Shown here: piece after piece, positions 35,590 through 43,510 of the stretch | Numbering within the stretch: position 1 is the stretch's first letter | How the letters are laid out: every line of letters begins with the position of its first letter | Assembly (NCBI RefSeq): GCF_023111095.1 | Contig: NZ_JALGYW010000001.1 | Coordinates: 124,001 to 188,000, forward strand | Reading direction: 5' to 3' | Length of the DNA stretch: 64,000 bases | Source of the DNA: Maribellus sp. YY47 | GTDB taxonomy: Bacteria > Bacteroidota > Bacteroidia > Bacteroidales > Prolixibacteraceae | Notes under the pieces: generated by a model | Told to the model about the DNA's origin: nothing | Seen by the model: the letters and a program-made list of their open reading frames with translations, nothing else | Database searches by the model: none | Made by a program: the position numbers and the translations under genes

Positions 35590-36822
35590 ATGGAAGAAAC
35601 AATACAAGGCCTACAAATAGGTATCGACAACATGTGGTTATTGGTTACCGGATTTCTGGTAATGTTCATGCAACCCGGATTTGCGCTGGTTGAAGCAGGT
35701 TTTACCCGTCAGAAAAACACCGCAAACATCCTGATGAAAAACTTGCTTGACTTTTGTATCGGTTCATTATTATACTGGGCGATAGGTTTTACAATCATGT
35801 ATGGTGATTCAATCGGTGGATTTATAGGAATGCCCGATCTGTTCTTTATGAGCGATGGTTTTGGTGACAACTACTCCGACTATGCCGACTTGTTTTTCCA
35901 GACAGTGTTTGCTGCTACTGCTGCTACCATTGTTTCGGGAGCCATGGCTGAAAGAACCGAATTCAAGGCATATCTGATTTTCAGTATCGTTATTACTGTC
36001 CTGATTTATCCAATCTCAGGTCACTGGACATGGGGTGGTGGCTGGTTGAGCCAACTTGGATTCCACGATTTCGCCGGTTCGTCGATCGTTCACTCTGTGG
36101 GCGGATGGGTTGGTTTGGCTGGTGCAGCTATGATCGGACCACGTATCGGCAAATACAAAGCAGACGGAACTCCCAATGCTATTCCGGGTCACAACCTGGC
36201 CTATGGTGCACTGGGGGTATTCATCCTGTGGTTCGGATGGTTCGGATTTAACCCGGGTTCTCAGCTGGCAGCTGCCGGAACCGACAATGCCGTAGCCATC
36301 GGTCACATTGCTGTTACTACTAACCTGGCTGCAGCCGCTGGTGCTGTTACTGCTATGCTGGTCGCATGGTTCCGTTACAAACGTCCTTCTCTTTCTATTT
36401 CGCTGAACGGCGCTTTGGCTGGTTTGGTTGGTATTACCGCTGGTTGTGATGCCGTTAACCCGGAGGGAGCCGTTGCAATCGGTATTATCGCCGGTTTTGT
36501 ATTGCCGTTTGCAGTAGAATTTATCGATAAAGTATTAAGAGTTGACGATCCGGTGGGTGCTGTTTCAGTACACGGAGTGAGTGGCGCTATCGGTACTTTG
36601 GCTGTTGGCTTATTCTCAACAAGCGAAGGTTTGTTCTACGGCGGTGGCGCTAAATTACTGGGTATCCAGGCAATTGGTGTATTAACATTTTTTGTATGGG
36701 CATTTGGTTTAGGATTGATTTTATTCTTCATCCTGAAGAAAACAAATATTCTGCGCGTTTCCAGGCGCATTGAAGAAGAGGGCCTCGATGTGTATGAGCA
36801 CGGTGAGAGTGCCTACAACTAA
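35590..36822 (+). CDS. amtB: Ammonium transporter
   Basis: 410 residues with eleven expected helices. Conserved AmtB features include MWLLVTGFLVMFMQPGFALVEAGF, VFAATAATIVSGAMAERT, the region around SSIVHSVGGWVGLAG with the first pore histidine, NGALAGLVGITAGCD and VHGVSGAIGTLAVGLF with the second pore histidine. It conducts ammonium/ammonia through the inner membrane and is gated by GlnK. There is no signal peptide of the kind seen in proteobacterial AmtB. A strong terminator follows, ending the operon. Confidence 0.96.
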   Translation: MEETIQGLQIGIDNMWLLVTGFLVMFMQPGFALVEAGFTRQKNTANILMKNLLDFCIGSLLYWAIGFTIMYGDSIGGFIGMPDLFFMSDGFGDNYSDYADLFFQTVFAATAATIVSGAMAERTEFKAYLIFSIVITVLIYPISGHWTWGGGWLSQLGFHDFAGSSIVHSVGGWVGLAGAAMIGPRIGKYKADGTPNAIPGHNLAYGALGVFILWFGWFGFNPGSQLAAAGTDNAVAIGHIAVTTNLAAAAGAVTAMLVAWFRYKRPSLSISLNGALAGLVGITAGCDAVNPEGAVAIGIIAGFVLPFAVEFIDKVLRVDDPVGAVSVHGVSGAIGTLAVGLFSTSEGLFYGGGAKLLGIQAIGVLTFFVWAFGLGLILFFILKKTNILRVSRRIEEEGLDVYEHGESAYN

Positions 36823-36859
36823 TCTTCTTCAGCTTTTAAGTCTGTAGCTGTCTGTTTAT

Positions 36860-36887
36860 GGCCCCACCAGTGGGTGGGGCCTTTTCT
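36860..36887 (+). terminator. Strong intrinsic terminator after amtB
   Basis: A 9-bp GC-rich perfect stem GGCCCCACC/GGTGGGGCC with a 4-nt loop, followed by TTTTCT, 37 bp after the amtB stop. Confidence 0.92.
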
Positions 36888-36986
36888 CGGAACCGTTACA
36901 GAAGAAAATAAACTACCTAACAGTTACATATTTCACGTTCATTTAAGGTCAAGGCTAGCTATTTTAGTTAGATTAGAGAAACGGGA

Positions 36987-37016
36987 ACCGGTTGTCAGAA
37001 GGCAGCCGGTTTTTTT
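36987..37016 (+). terminator. Second terminator-like hairpin downstream of amtB
   Basis: Stem ACCGGTTG/CAGCCGGT (36987-36994, 37003-37010, one G-T pair) with an 8-nt loop and a run of seven T. It lies about 100 nt beyond the first terminator with no gene in between. Confidence 0.65.
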
Positions 37017-37240
37017 GATGCCGAAAGCTCGATGCTTGATACTCGCTACTCGATCCTTGCTGCCTGCCAAGTCTACCAAGCTATCCAGTAATCAATGACT
37101 AATGACCAGTGACTTGTTGCTCGCTGCTCGAAGCTCAAAGCTCGCAGCTGTATTGTCGTCAATCAACTTTAGCCCTCTCGGCTCCAGTTAAAAGCGATTT
37201 AATTTCCTGGTTTTGTTGATAAAAAATAAAAGTTTCGGGG
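37017..37240. repeat. Low-complexity intergenic DNA rich in CTCG/AGCT words
   Basis: This text is made of degenerate reiterations such as GATACTCGCTACTCGATCC and GCTCGCTGCTCGAAGCTC. Similar strings appear at 13470-13500 and 40380-40410. No gene is supported. Confidence 0.45.
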
Positions 37241-37268
37241 TTGAAACGTTTGTCGATCGTTATTTTTG
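37241..37268 (+). promoter_or_regulatory. Putative promoter of the DUF4494 gene
   Basis: TATTTTTG at 37261-37268 fits the -7 consensus. TTG at 37241-37243, 17 bp upstream, fits a -33 element. The ATG is 25 bp downstream. Confidence 0.6.
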
Positions 37269-37293
37269 CTGACTCAAAAAAATCTGAAAGATC

Positions 37294-37941
37294 ATGATGC
37301 AGACTTGGTTCGAAAGCAAAGTAAAATATATGAAGGTTTCCGAAAGTGGAACCGAAATGATGGTGACTGAAAGCTTCTTGTTGGATGCTGTTTCCTACAC
37401 CGATGCCGAAACACGTATTATTCGGAAAATGCAGGAAATGGTGCGCGGCGGTGAGTTTACCATTGTTGATATCAAGAAATCGAGGATTGCAGAAGTGTTC
37501 CCTTTCGAAGACGGCGAGTGGTGGTATAAAGCAACCATTAACCTGGTAACCGTGGATGAGGAAGCCGGTAAGGAAAAAAAGCTGCGTACCTACTACCTGA
37601 TAATGGCCGATGATATTCGCGAAGCGCTTAACCGTCTCGACGAAAGCCTGAATTACCTGGTGATTCCTTATGTTACTTCTTCGCTTGCCGTTAGCAACAT
37701 TGTTGATGTATTTCCATACGAACCAAGTGAATCGATGATTCCTGAAGGTTTTGTGCCGCTTGAGAAAAAGCCAAAACCCAATCCTATTTTTACCGATGGC
37801 GTAAATCCGTTCGAAAACGATACCGAGGAAGAAGAAACAGTGGAAGATGCCTTTGCAGGAGACGATTTTCGGGAAGGCGACGAGGCACCGGATACTGATG
37901 AGCCGGAGCTTGAAGAGCCGGAAACCGAGGAGGAAAATTAG
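37294..37941 (+). CDS. DUF4494 family protein with acidic tail
   Basis: 215 residues. The N-terminal 150 residues match the Bacteroidota-specific DUF4494 pattern: WFESKVKYMKVSESGTEMMV, then SFLLDAVSYTDAETRI and a beta-rich core. The last 45 residues are strongly acidic (repeated Glu and Asp) and probably disordered. No signal peptide or membrane segment is seen, so it should be cytoplasmic. The function of the family is unknown. Two adjacent ATG codons (37294 and 37297) are possible starts. Confidence 0.85.
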   Translation: MMQTWFESKVKYMKVSESGTEMMVTESFLLDAVSYTDAETRIIRKMQEMVRGGEFTIVDIKKSRIAEVFPFEDGEWWYKATINLVTVDEEAGKEKKLRTYYLIMADDIREALNRLDESLNYLVIPYVTSSLAVSNIVDVFPYEPSESMIPEGFVPLEKKPKPNPIFTDGVNPFENDTEEEETVEDAFAGDDFREGDEAPDTDEPELEEPETEEEN

Positions 37942-38119
37942 AACCGCTCTTGTTTTTACGGTTTACTGAAACTTTACGATCAGTGGATGGTAAAGCGAGA
38001 AGTTGGTAGTAATATCTCCAATAAATAGTGAGGCAATATAGCTTATCTAAGAACAACTTTTTAGGGATTGGATCTTTTGTAAAGACACCGTTGTTTGCTA
38101 TGACTTAATTCAGCGTCTC

Positions 38120-38208
38120 CGGGGCCGTATACGAGACCCGTATCCGTCGACTAACTCATGGTGTGAGAGCGCTCCGGGGGCTTCGGCTCACCGGCCGTCT
38201 ACCCGATT
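38120..38208 (+). mobile_element. Degenerate group II intron 3'-end-like sequence (domain V/VI remnant)
   Basis: The block CCGTATACGAGACCCGTA at 38125-38142, followed after a short interruption by GGTGTGAGAGC (38160-38170), a GC-rich hairpin with a TTCG loop, and CTACCCGATT (38199-38208), reads like the domain V and VI end of bacterial group II introns known from this phylum, by memory of their general form. The expected downstream half of the domain V stem is disrupted, and no reverse transcriptase is nearby. It is therefore at best a decayed remnant. GC content is clearly above that of the surroundings. Confidence 0.4.
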
Positions 38209-38218
38209 AGCATCCGTT

Positions 38219-38545
38219 TTACTCTTTTACCAAGCGAATAAAAGCTCTTTTGTCACTCGTTTGAATTGAAATGATATAAATACCAACTGTGGTTATCGCT
38301 ACACATGCAGTTGTGTCTACGCATCCATTTTCTGTGAGTTCAACGGCATAATTACCATTAGCTGTTGCTGTGAAAGATTGTCCTGTTTCGCCAGCTATTT
38401 CTGTTTAACTATTATCGCAGTCTAACCATTGGTAAGTCGCTGCACTATTATTTGAATTAATAGTAGTTCCTATGGTTGAGGTAGTAACGTCTGAAACACT
38501 ATTAATTGTTAGGTTAAGTGTTACAAGAGAGTCACAACCTGTCAT
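38219..38545 (-). pseudogene. Remnant of a T9SS-exported surface protein
   Basis: The minus-strand frame reads TGCDSLVTLNLTINS, then SAATYQWLDCDNS, an in-frame TAA, then TEIAGETGQSFTATANGNYA, ENGCVDTTACVAITTVGI, and directly YIISIQTSDKRAFIRLVKE and a stop at 38219. The first part is the tail repeat common in large Bacteroidota surface proteins. The end is the last strand of a type A T9SS sorting domain. The middle of the sorting domain (the YPNP region) is missing, so there has been a deletion, and one internal stop is present. There is no start codon with a signal peptide. It is clearly non-functional as an export signal. Confidence 0.75.
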
Positions 38546-38619
38546 CGGTTCTATCTACATCTAACTTCATTTTTTAAAATCGATGGGGCGACGCCCCATA
38601 CTCCAATAATCAAAGTGTC

Positions 38620-39597
38620 TTAATCCCTAATACAGCGAACAGAAAAGCCATTTCCCTTAAAGTAATTGGGTGTGGTCACAATGCTGCTAACGGCGAACAT
38701 GGCCCGGTACCAGGCGCTATTGTTAACGCTCTCGGTAGCACTCCACCAGAACCCGGTGTTGCCAATGCCGTCGAATGCCCCATATTGGTATTCACGGTAA
38801 CCACCCGGAAGGGCTGTAAAGCCAGTTTCGTTGGTTGCTGCAAAATTTGGGTTTGCCCAATGTGTGATGCCGGATTCTTTTAGCTTGCCACTGACTTCTC
38901 TTTCGTCTCCAAGATAATCGATTAATACTCTCCACTCGGCATCGGTAGGTACATGCCAGCCTGTGGGGGCCAGTTTGCCTGTATTTACTGCATACCAATT
39001 GTATAATGCACCATAAGTATCTTTATAAGTGGTTTCATCGTTATTGTACCAGCAATACGCCCCGCTTGTTAATGCAACCCATTCATTACTATCTGTTATA
39101 TTGGGTATTTCTGTGCCATCGTTATAATGTGTGGTTTTTAAATTTTCGGCCATCCAGGTTTGGGTGCCTATCGTTATAACTCTGTAAACATTGCCGTCAG
39201 CATCAATGACACCGTCAAGGGTTGTAAAGGTTTGCTGATTACCGTATCCTGTCCCTGTACTATTGGTGGCATACGCCCGGACATAATGGGTGGTGTTTGG
39301 TGTTAAACCGGTAAGGTTGCTGGTATAACTGCCCGTACCTGTACCATCGGTGGTTATTCCTGTGTTGTTATCAACGGTTGGATTTTCTGTTGTGCCCCAA
39401 ACCATTCCACACGCAGTAACGGGAGCTCCGCCATCATTCGTAATATTTCCGCTACAGGTAGCCGTGGTGGTGGTTATGGCTGTAACCTGTTCGGTGGTTA
39501 TCGTAGGCTTTACCGCGTCATCATCTTTTTTACATCCAGCTGTAATAAATAGGAGTATTCCTAATAGTAAGGGAATAATCAGGCGTTGGTTTTTCAT
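38620..39597 (-). CDS. FISUMP-domain lipoprotein with fibronectin-like domain
   Basis: About 325 residues from the ATG at 39597, which gives a lipoprotein signal ending ITAGC (MKNQRLIIPLLLGILLFITAGC). An upstream extension of the frame is rejected because it would bury this signal. After a KKDDD linker comes one fibronectin type III-like domain (residues 35-120, with PNTTHYVRAYATNSTGTGYG). A C-terminal Fibrobacter succinogenes major paralogous domain follows: DADGNVYRVITIGTQTWMAENL, YNWYAV, GWHVPTDAEW and FSVRCIRD. It is surface or periplasmic; the function of the domain is unknown. It sits beside the T9SS cargo remnant. Confidence 0.88.
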   Translation of the reverse strand: MKNQRLIIPLLLGILLFITAGCKKDDDAVKPTITTEQVTAITTTTATCSGNITNDGGAPVTACGMVWGTTENPTVDNNTGITTDGTGTGSYTSNLTGLTPNTTHYVRAYATNSTGTGYGNQQTFTTLDGVIDADGNVYRVITIGTQTWMAENLKTTHYNDGTEIPNITDSNEWVALTSGAYCWYNNDETTYKDTYGALYNWYAVNTGKLAPTGWHVPTDAEWRVLIDYLGDEREVSGKLKESGITHWANPNFAATNETGFTALPGGYREYQYGAFDGIGNTGFWWSATESVNNSAWYRAMFAVSSIVTTPNYFKGNGFSVRCIRD

Positions 39598-39756
39598 AAT
39601 ACTAAAATAGTTTATCCCTACTTGTATAAGGCTTTGGGAATCCTTTCGTATTGAAGTTGTCAAAAAAGTGAACCGGTGTTATATGAAAATAGGTTCGTTT
39701 TAAATATTTTTTCAATGTTTCAAAGCCTGTTGAAAGGCCTGTACCAATGAACGTTC

Positions 39757-39779
39757 AACGTAATCGTATTTTATCCAAC
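39757..39779 (+). repeat. 23-bp direct repeat, copy 1
   Basis: The sequence begins AACGTAATCGTATTTTATCC and ends AAC. An exact second copy lies at 39883-39905, 126 bp away start to start. Part of the motif (GGATAAAATA) also occurs inverted between the copies, near 39853. Confidence 0.8.
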
Positions 39780-39882
39780 GTTCAGGTAATTTACAATAAC
39801 GAACATAAATTCACTATGGTTTTTGTCATAAATTTTGTTTAAATCGAATGGAGGATAAAATATAGTTGGACACTGGCGCTTG

Positions 39883-39905
39883 AACGTAATCGTATTTTAT
39901 CCAAC
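39883..39905 (+). repeat. 23-bp direct repeat, copy 2
   Basis: Identical to 39757-39779 over 23 bp. The bases on either side of the two copies differ, apart from short matches. Confidence 0.8.
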
Positions 39906-40410
39906 CAGGCTTCAGTCTGTTAATGTATTAAAATTCAATATTTCGCCTTTGAAAATCGGGGAAAGGCTTTCCGTATTTGCAAGCAGTAATTTCAGTGCAT
40001 TCGGCTTTTTTTATTTTTAGCATTCTAAAAATAAACATAAGATCATTTCGCAATTGAATATCATTTGATAATTGGCTCACCTTTTCATAATATTCCAATT
40101 ATTGTTTGATAATTGCCTCCCCAAAGCCGGGGTGAAACAATTATTACTTGATAGTTGCCGGTATTAACGCCTTCACGCTGGTTATGCCGGGCAAAAGTTA
40201 TTGAATATTAGTTATGGATTATTGCTACAACACTATTACTCCCTGCAAACTGAGACTGGATACTGCGACTGACTCTGAACACTGCACGCTGAACACTCAA
40301 TCCCTTCAATCCTTCAACTGATCAGTCCTCTGGTAGGTCGCTATTCATTTACAATTTAGCCGTTTTGCAATTTGGCAATTTACTTATAGCTCGCGGCCCG
40401 AAGCTGGTGG

Positions 40411-43191
40411 CTATTTTAAAGCATAGCTGTACAATTTTCCGCTGTTGCTGCCCACGACCACATTGAGTTGCCCCTGCGTGAGTGCTCCAATGCTAAAGGC
40501 GCTGCTGCCACGCATCGGGAAGCCGTCGTACAGTTTGCCGTCGGGCTTAAACAGGTAGATCTTTTCGGCTTTTGTATCGCTTATGCCCACCATTTTCTGG
40601 TTAGCCGAAAATGTGTACACACCGGGGGCTTCGGTAATGGTGTTGTCCAGTTTTTCGGAATACAGTTTTTTCCCGTTTTCGTCAATTACTTCCAGCTTGT
40701 TTTCATCCACAAAAATAAAATCGGGGATACCGTTGCCGTTAAGGTCGCTTACATTAAACCGGTGTTTACTGCTGTATTTTCCGGTATTTTTCTGCACATA
40801 TCGTCCGTCGAAATAGAGGTAATACACCACCCCGTCTTTATCGGTAGTTACCATTTTGGGTGTCCCGTCGAGATTCAGATACAACGGATTGTCGGAGCTC
40901 TCGAATGCAGCAGCGGTTTTTACGCGCGTTATTCCCCGGCGGTCCTGAATATAGATTTTCGAGCGGTCTTTAAAAACAATGTAATCTTTGCCGGCCACCC
41001 TGAAGTGCTGAACGGGAGTGCTTACTTCGCTGGCTGTTTTATCGAAATCCCAACCCGAAACCATCTTCCCATTTTGATCGTAGGCGAGTACTTTCCGGTT
41101 CTCGCAGGCCACAAAATAGCGGTATTTCCGGTTATTGTCGTAGTCGAAAACATTTACCCCGTTGGTTGCCGGCGATGCGAAAGCAACCGGGAAACCGCTT
41201 ACGTTGTTTCCGTTCCGGTCGATCAGGTATAACTTCTCGCGCGTATTAAACAGAAACTGAAGTTTGCCATTGCGGAAAAAGTCGATCTGGAAAATTTCGC
41301 CCATTATCTTTCCACTGATCGGAATGCTCCAGATTTTTGTTCCGTTTTCGGATACCAGGTGTAATTGGTTGCCTTTATCCTGCACCAACACGTCTTGTGT
41401 GGCCTTGTTGTTGTAGTTCACTACAATCTGGGGTTTCATTTCGATGGCGTCGCCGAGGTTGGTTTGCCAGGCAGCGCGGCTCGATGCTTTGGGGCGGCTG
41501 TCGAAACTCAGACAGGCCGAATTGAAAAACAATTCTTTCTCGCAAATGATTTGCCAGCTAAAGGCATCGAATTTCCGCAGCGCTTCTTCGTTCGATTTAA
41601 AAAGAGCCTTCGTTGCGTCGTTAAAAAGTGTCTGGTTCCATTCAAAACTCCGGTTGATATCGGCGTAAATTTCCACATTCGAGCGGCTTTCCATGTTTTC
41701 GGCAAAGGATCTGTAAAGCGGGGCATCGCCCAAAGTTGTTCCCGAACTCAGGTTGTCGAGGCAGTTTTGAAGCGTTTTTTCAGAGCTGCCAAAAATGGCA
41801 TAATCGCTGTAAAAAGCGAGGAACGAGGCCTGCGGTAATACAAAGGCCTTGCTCATCCACACCGACGGCAGGGAAGGGAAGGGGAATTGATAAATCCGGA
41901 ACTTTTCACCTCCTGCATTGGTGTAGTTTGTTATTAGTTTCTCGGGTTCGAGTTTATTCCGGCTGGCGTAACTTCCGATCATTTCGTCGATGGCCGACTG
42001 TGCGGCTTTCTTAGCGTTCAGGTTAAAAATAAACAGGCTGCCCGCTGGTTTTCCCTCGCTGAAAGACGTAACCGCACCAATGGCCTGGTTGTGGATCATC
42101 CCTTCGAAAGTGGTTTTAAAATCGACCGACATGGCCCGCTCCATTTTGCGGATCCGTTCTTCGCGCTGGTAAAAATCGGTGCTTCTTTTGAAGTAGTTTT
42201 CGAGTTGCTCAAAAAACTTTTTCCGGTCCGAAAATGAGAACGAAATATACCAGGCTGTGTTTTCAGGAAGTACTTTTCCGGCTTCTCGCGTAACGGGTTC
42301 CTGCCCGGCAAAAACCGACAGAAAATTATTCAGCGAATCCGATGCAATGGTTATCCCGTTGGCTTTAATGCTTTTTTTATCGAGAGCAATATCGAGTTCG
42401 CTCCATTGGGCAAAGTTCTCCAAATCGCGCACTGCACTTTGAGGACTTGCCGAAAACGACTCGCCAAATTCGTTGTTAAGGCTTATTCTTTTTCCGCTGA
42501 GGATATGGGAACATAGTTCCGGCAAGCGGGTTTGGTTCACGTACCAGGCGATCCGTGTTTGTGTAGTGACCGATTTGCTGACCTTTACAAAGTCGTGGTT
42601 GTCGAGCAGGTTGCCTGCACTTAACTGCCGGATTCCCTTTTCCACCAGAATTACTTCAGGGCTGATTAGTACCAATCCGTCGAGCGCAGCAAAGCTGATC
42701 CCTTTTCCTGCACTGCCACTGACCTGGGTTATTTTATGTCCGTTGTATTTTTTTGAAGTGAAAGAAGAAACAGGAGTATGCAGCAAACCGGAAAGCAACA
42801 GTTCGAGCGAATGAAGTTCATGCGAACTCTTCATTTGGGCAATAATCAGCGGCTGCAGTTTGTTCTCGCCAACAAAATCAAAAGCCATCACAAAAGGACG
42901 TTTGCCCAGCGAATTTTGAATCTCGCGGTTATTCCGGATCAGCGTGTCAATTTGTTCGCAGGTGGTGGTGAGCCAGCTGATGTCTTCCATCGATGACAGG
43001 CCTTCCAGAATTTCGTTATCAACGGGTAAGGAGCGAAGCGAACTCAGCTCCAGAAAAAAGGGCGATGATACCGGCACTGCTTTGAAGAAAGATGTTTCTT
43101 TGGTGAAAACCGACTCGGTTTTATTCCAGAGGAAATAAGCGGCAAGGCCACCAACAACAATAAGGAGTATGATGATGAGATACTTCTTCAT
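40411..43191 (-). CDS. Large membrane-anchored protein, DUF3352-like N-terminus and propeller-like C-terminus
   Basis: About 926 residues from the ATG at 43191, which starts a clean membrane anchor (MKKYLIIILLIVVGGLAAYFLW). The region to about residue 570 resembles DUF3352-like periplasmic proteins in organisation (SSPFFLELSSL..., an internal repeat of FDFVGENKLQPLIIAQ-type strands). The last 330 residues contain repeated strands of the form DRNGNNVSGFPV, YDQNGKMVSGWD, IDENGKKLYSE and PDGKLYDGFPM, suggesting a beta-propeller or similar repeat fold. No enzymatic motif was seen. It is probably periplasmic or surface-associated. It is convergent with nothing and stands alone. A -7-like box (CAAAAGTA on the plus strand, 43310-43317) lies about 120 bp upstream. 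Confidence 0.75.
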   Translation of the reverse strand: MKKYLIIILLIVVGGLAAYFLWNKTESVFTKETSFFKAVPVSSPFFLELSSLRSLPVDNEILEGLSSMEDISWLTTTCEQIDTLIRNNREIQNSLGKRPFVMAFDFVGENKLQPLIIAQMKSSHELHSLELLLSGLLHTPVSSFTSKKYNGHKITQVSGSAGKGISFAALDGLVLISPEVILVEKGIRQLSAGNLLDNHDFVKVSKSVTTQTRIAWYVNQTRLPELCSHILSGKRISLNNEFGESFSASPQSAVRDLENFAQWSELDIALDKKSIKANGITIASDSLNNFLSVFAGQEPVTREAGKVLPENTAWYISFSFSDRKKFFEQLENYFKRSTDFYQREERIRKMERAMSVDFKTTFEGMIHNQAIGAVTSFSEGKPAGSLFIFNLNAKKAAQSAIDEMIGSYASRNKLEPEKLITNYTNAGGEKFRIYQFPFPSLPSVWMSKAFVLPQASFLAFYSDYAIFGSSEKTLQNCLDNLSSGTTLGDAPLYRSFAENMESRSNVEIYADINRSFEWNQTLFNDATKALFKSNEEALRKFDAFSWQIICEKELFFNSACLSFDSRPKASSRAAWQTNLGDAIEMKPQIVVNYNNKATQDVLVQDKGNQLHLVSENGTKIWSIPISGKIMGEIFQIDFFRNGKLQFLFNTREKLYLIDRNGNNVSGFPVAFASPATNGVNVFDYDNNRKYRYFVACENRKVLAYDQNGKMVSGWDFDKTASEVSTPVQHFRVAGKDYIVFKDRSKIYIQDRRGITRVKTAAAFESSDNPLYLNLDGTPKMVTTDKDGVVYYLYFDGRYVQKNTGKYSSKHRFNVSDLNGNGIPDFIFVDENKLEVIDENGKKLYSEKLDNTITEAPGVYTFSANQKMVGISDTKAEKIYLFKPDGKLYDGFPMRGSSAFSIGALTQGQLNVVVGSNSGKLYSYALK

Positions 43192-43358
43192 GTGACAAAA
43201 ACTATTTACGTTCAATGGTGATGCCTCAATCTGCCCGGTAATTATTTTGTTTTCCGCGATTTGTTAACCGTCCGGCGCATGACTGGTTCACCTGAAAGAA
43301 TCAAATATTCAAAAGTACAAATTAGAAAACGCTAACTAACAGCTTTTTCAATTATAGT

Positions 43359-43478
43359 ATGAAAAAACGATTGTTGATAATTATGCTGCTGTTTAAGGTA
43401 ACTGCGATTTCAACCCAGCCATCCGGCGGTTGTTTTTTGCAAGATATAATGGGCGTTTATGAAAAAGGCCGGAATTAA
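43359..43478 (+). CDS. Possible 39-residue ORF with signal-like start (doubtful)
   Basis: ATG at 43359, stop at 43476-43478. It begins MKKRLLIIMLLFKVTAIS, which looks like a signal peptide, followed by QPSGGCFLQDIMGVYEKG. The last codons run into the terminator hairpin of infB, which argues against a real gene. It may be the remnant of a truncated exported protein. Confidence 0.25.
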   Translation: MKKRLLIIMLLFKVTAISTQPSGGCFLQDIMGVYEKGRN

Positions 43479-43490
43479 CTCCCGGCCTCT
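43461..43490 (-). terminator. Intrinsic terminator of the rimP-nusA-infB operon
   Basis: Stem GGCCGG/CCGGCC (43467-43472 and 43482-43487) followed on the minus strand by a run of five T. It begins 24 bp after the infB stop. Confidence 0.88.
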
Positions 43491-43510
43491 CTCCAAACTT
43501 TATTTGTGTT

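Larger units (their letters stand above)
39598..40410. other. Repeat-rich intergenic region
   Basis: About 810 bp without a supported gene. It contains a 23-bp direct repeat pair, a hairpin (CAATTAT/ATAATTG at about 40096-40115) with TTGATAATTG-like words repeated around 40070-40160, and low-complexity text such as GAACACTGCACGCTGAACAC toward the right end. It borders a decayed gene region and may be a site of past rearrangement. Confidence 0.5.

Noticed and set aside
38100-38220. A tRNA or structured RNA gene in the GC-rich island
   Set aside because: No cloverleaf could be drawn; the block fits better as a degenerate group II intron end.
40468-41232. Plus-strand open frame of about 254 codons opposite the large anchored protein
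   Set aside because: It mirrors the minus-strand gene, which has a proper membrane anchor and repeat pattern; no signal or domain in the antisense frame.
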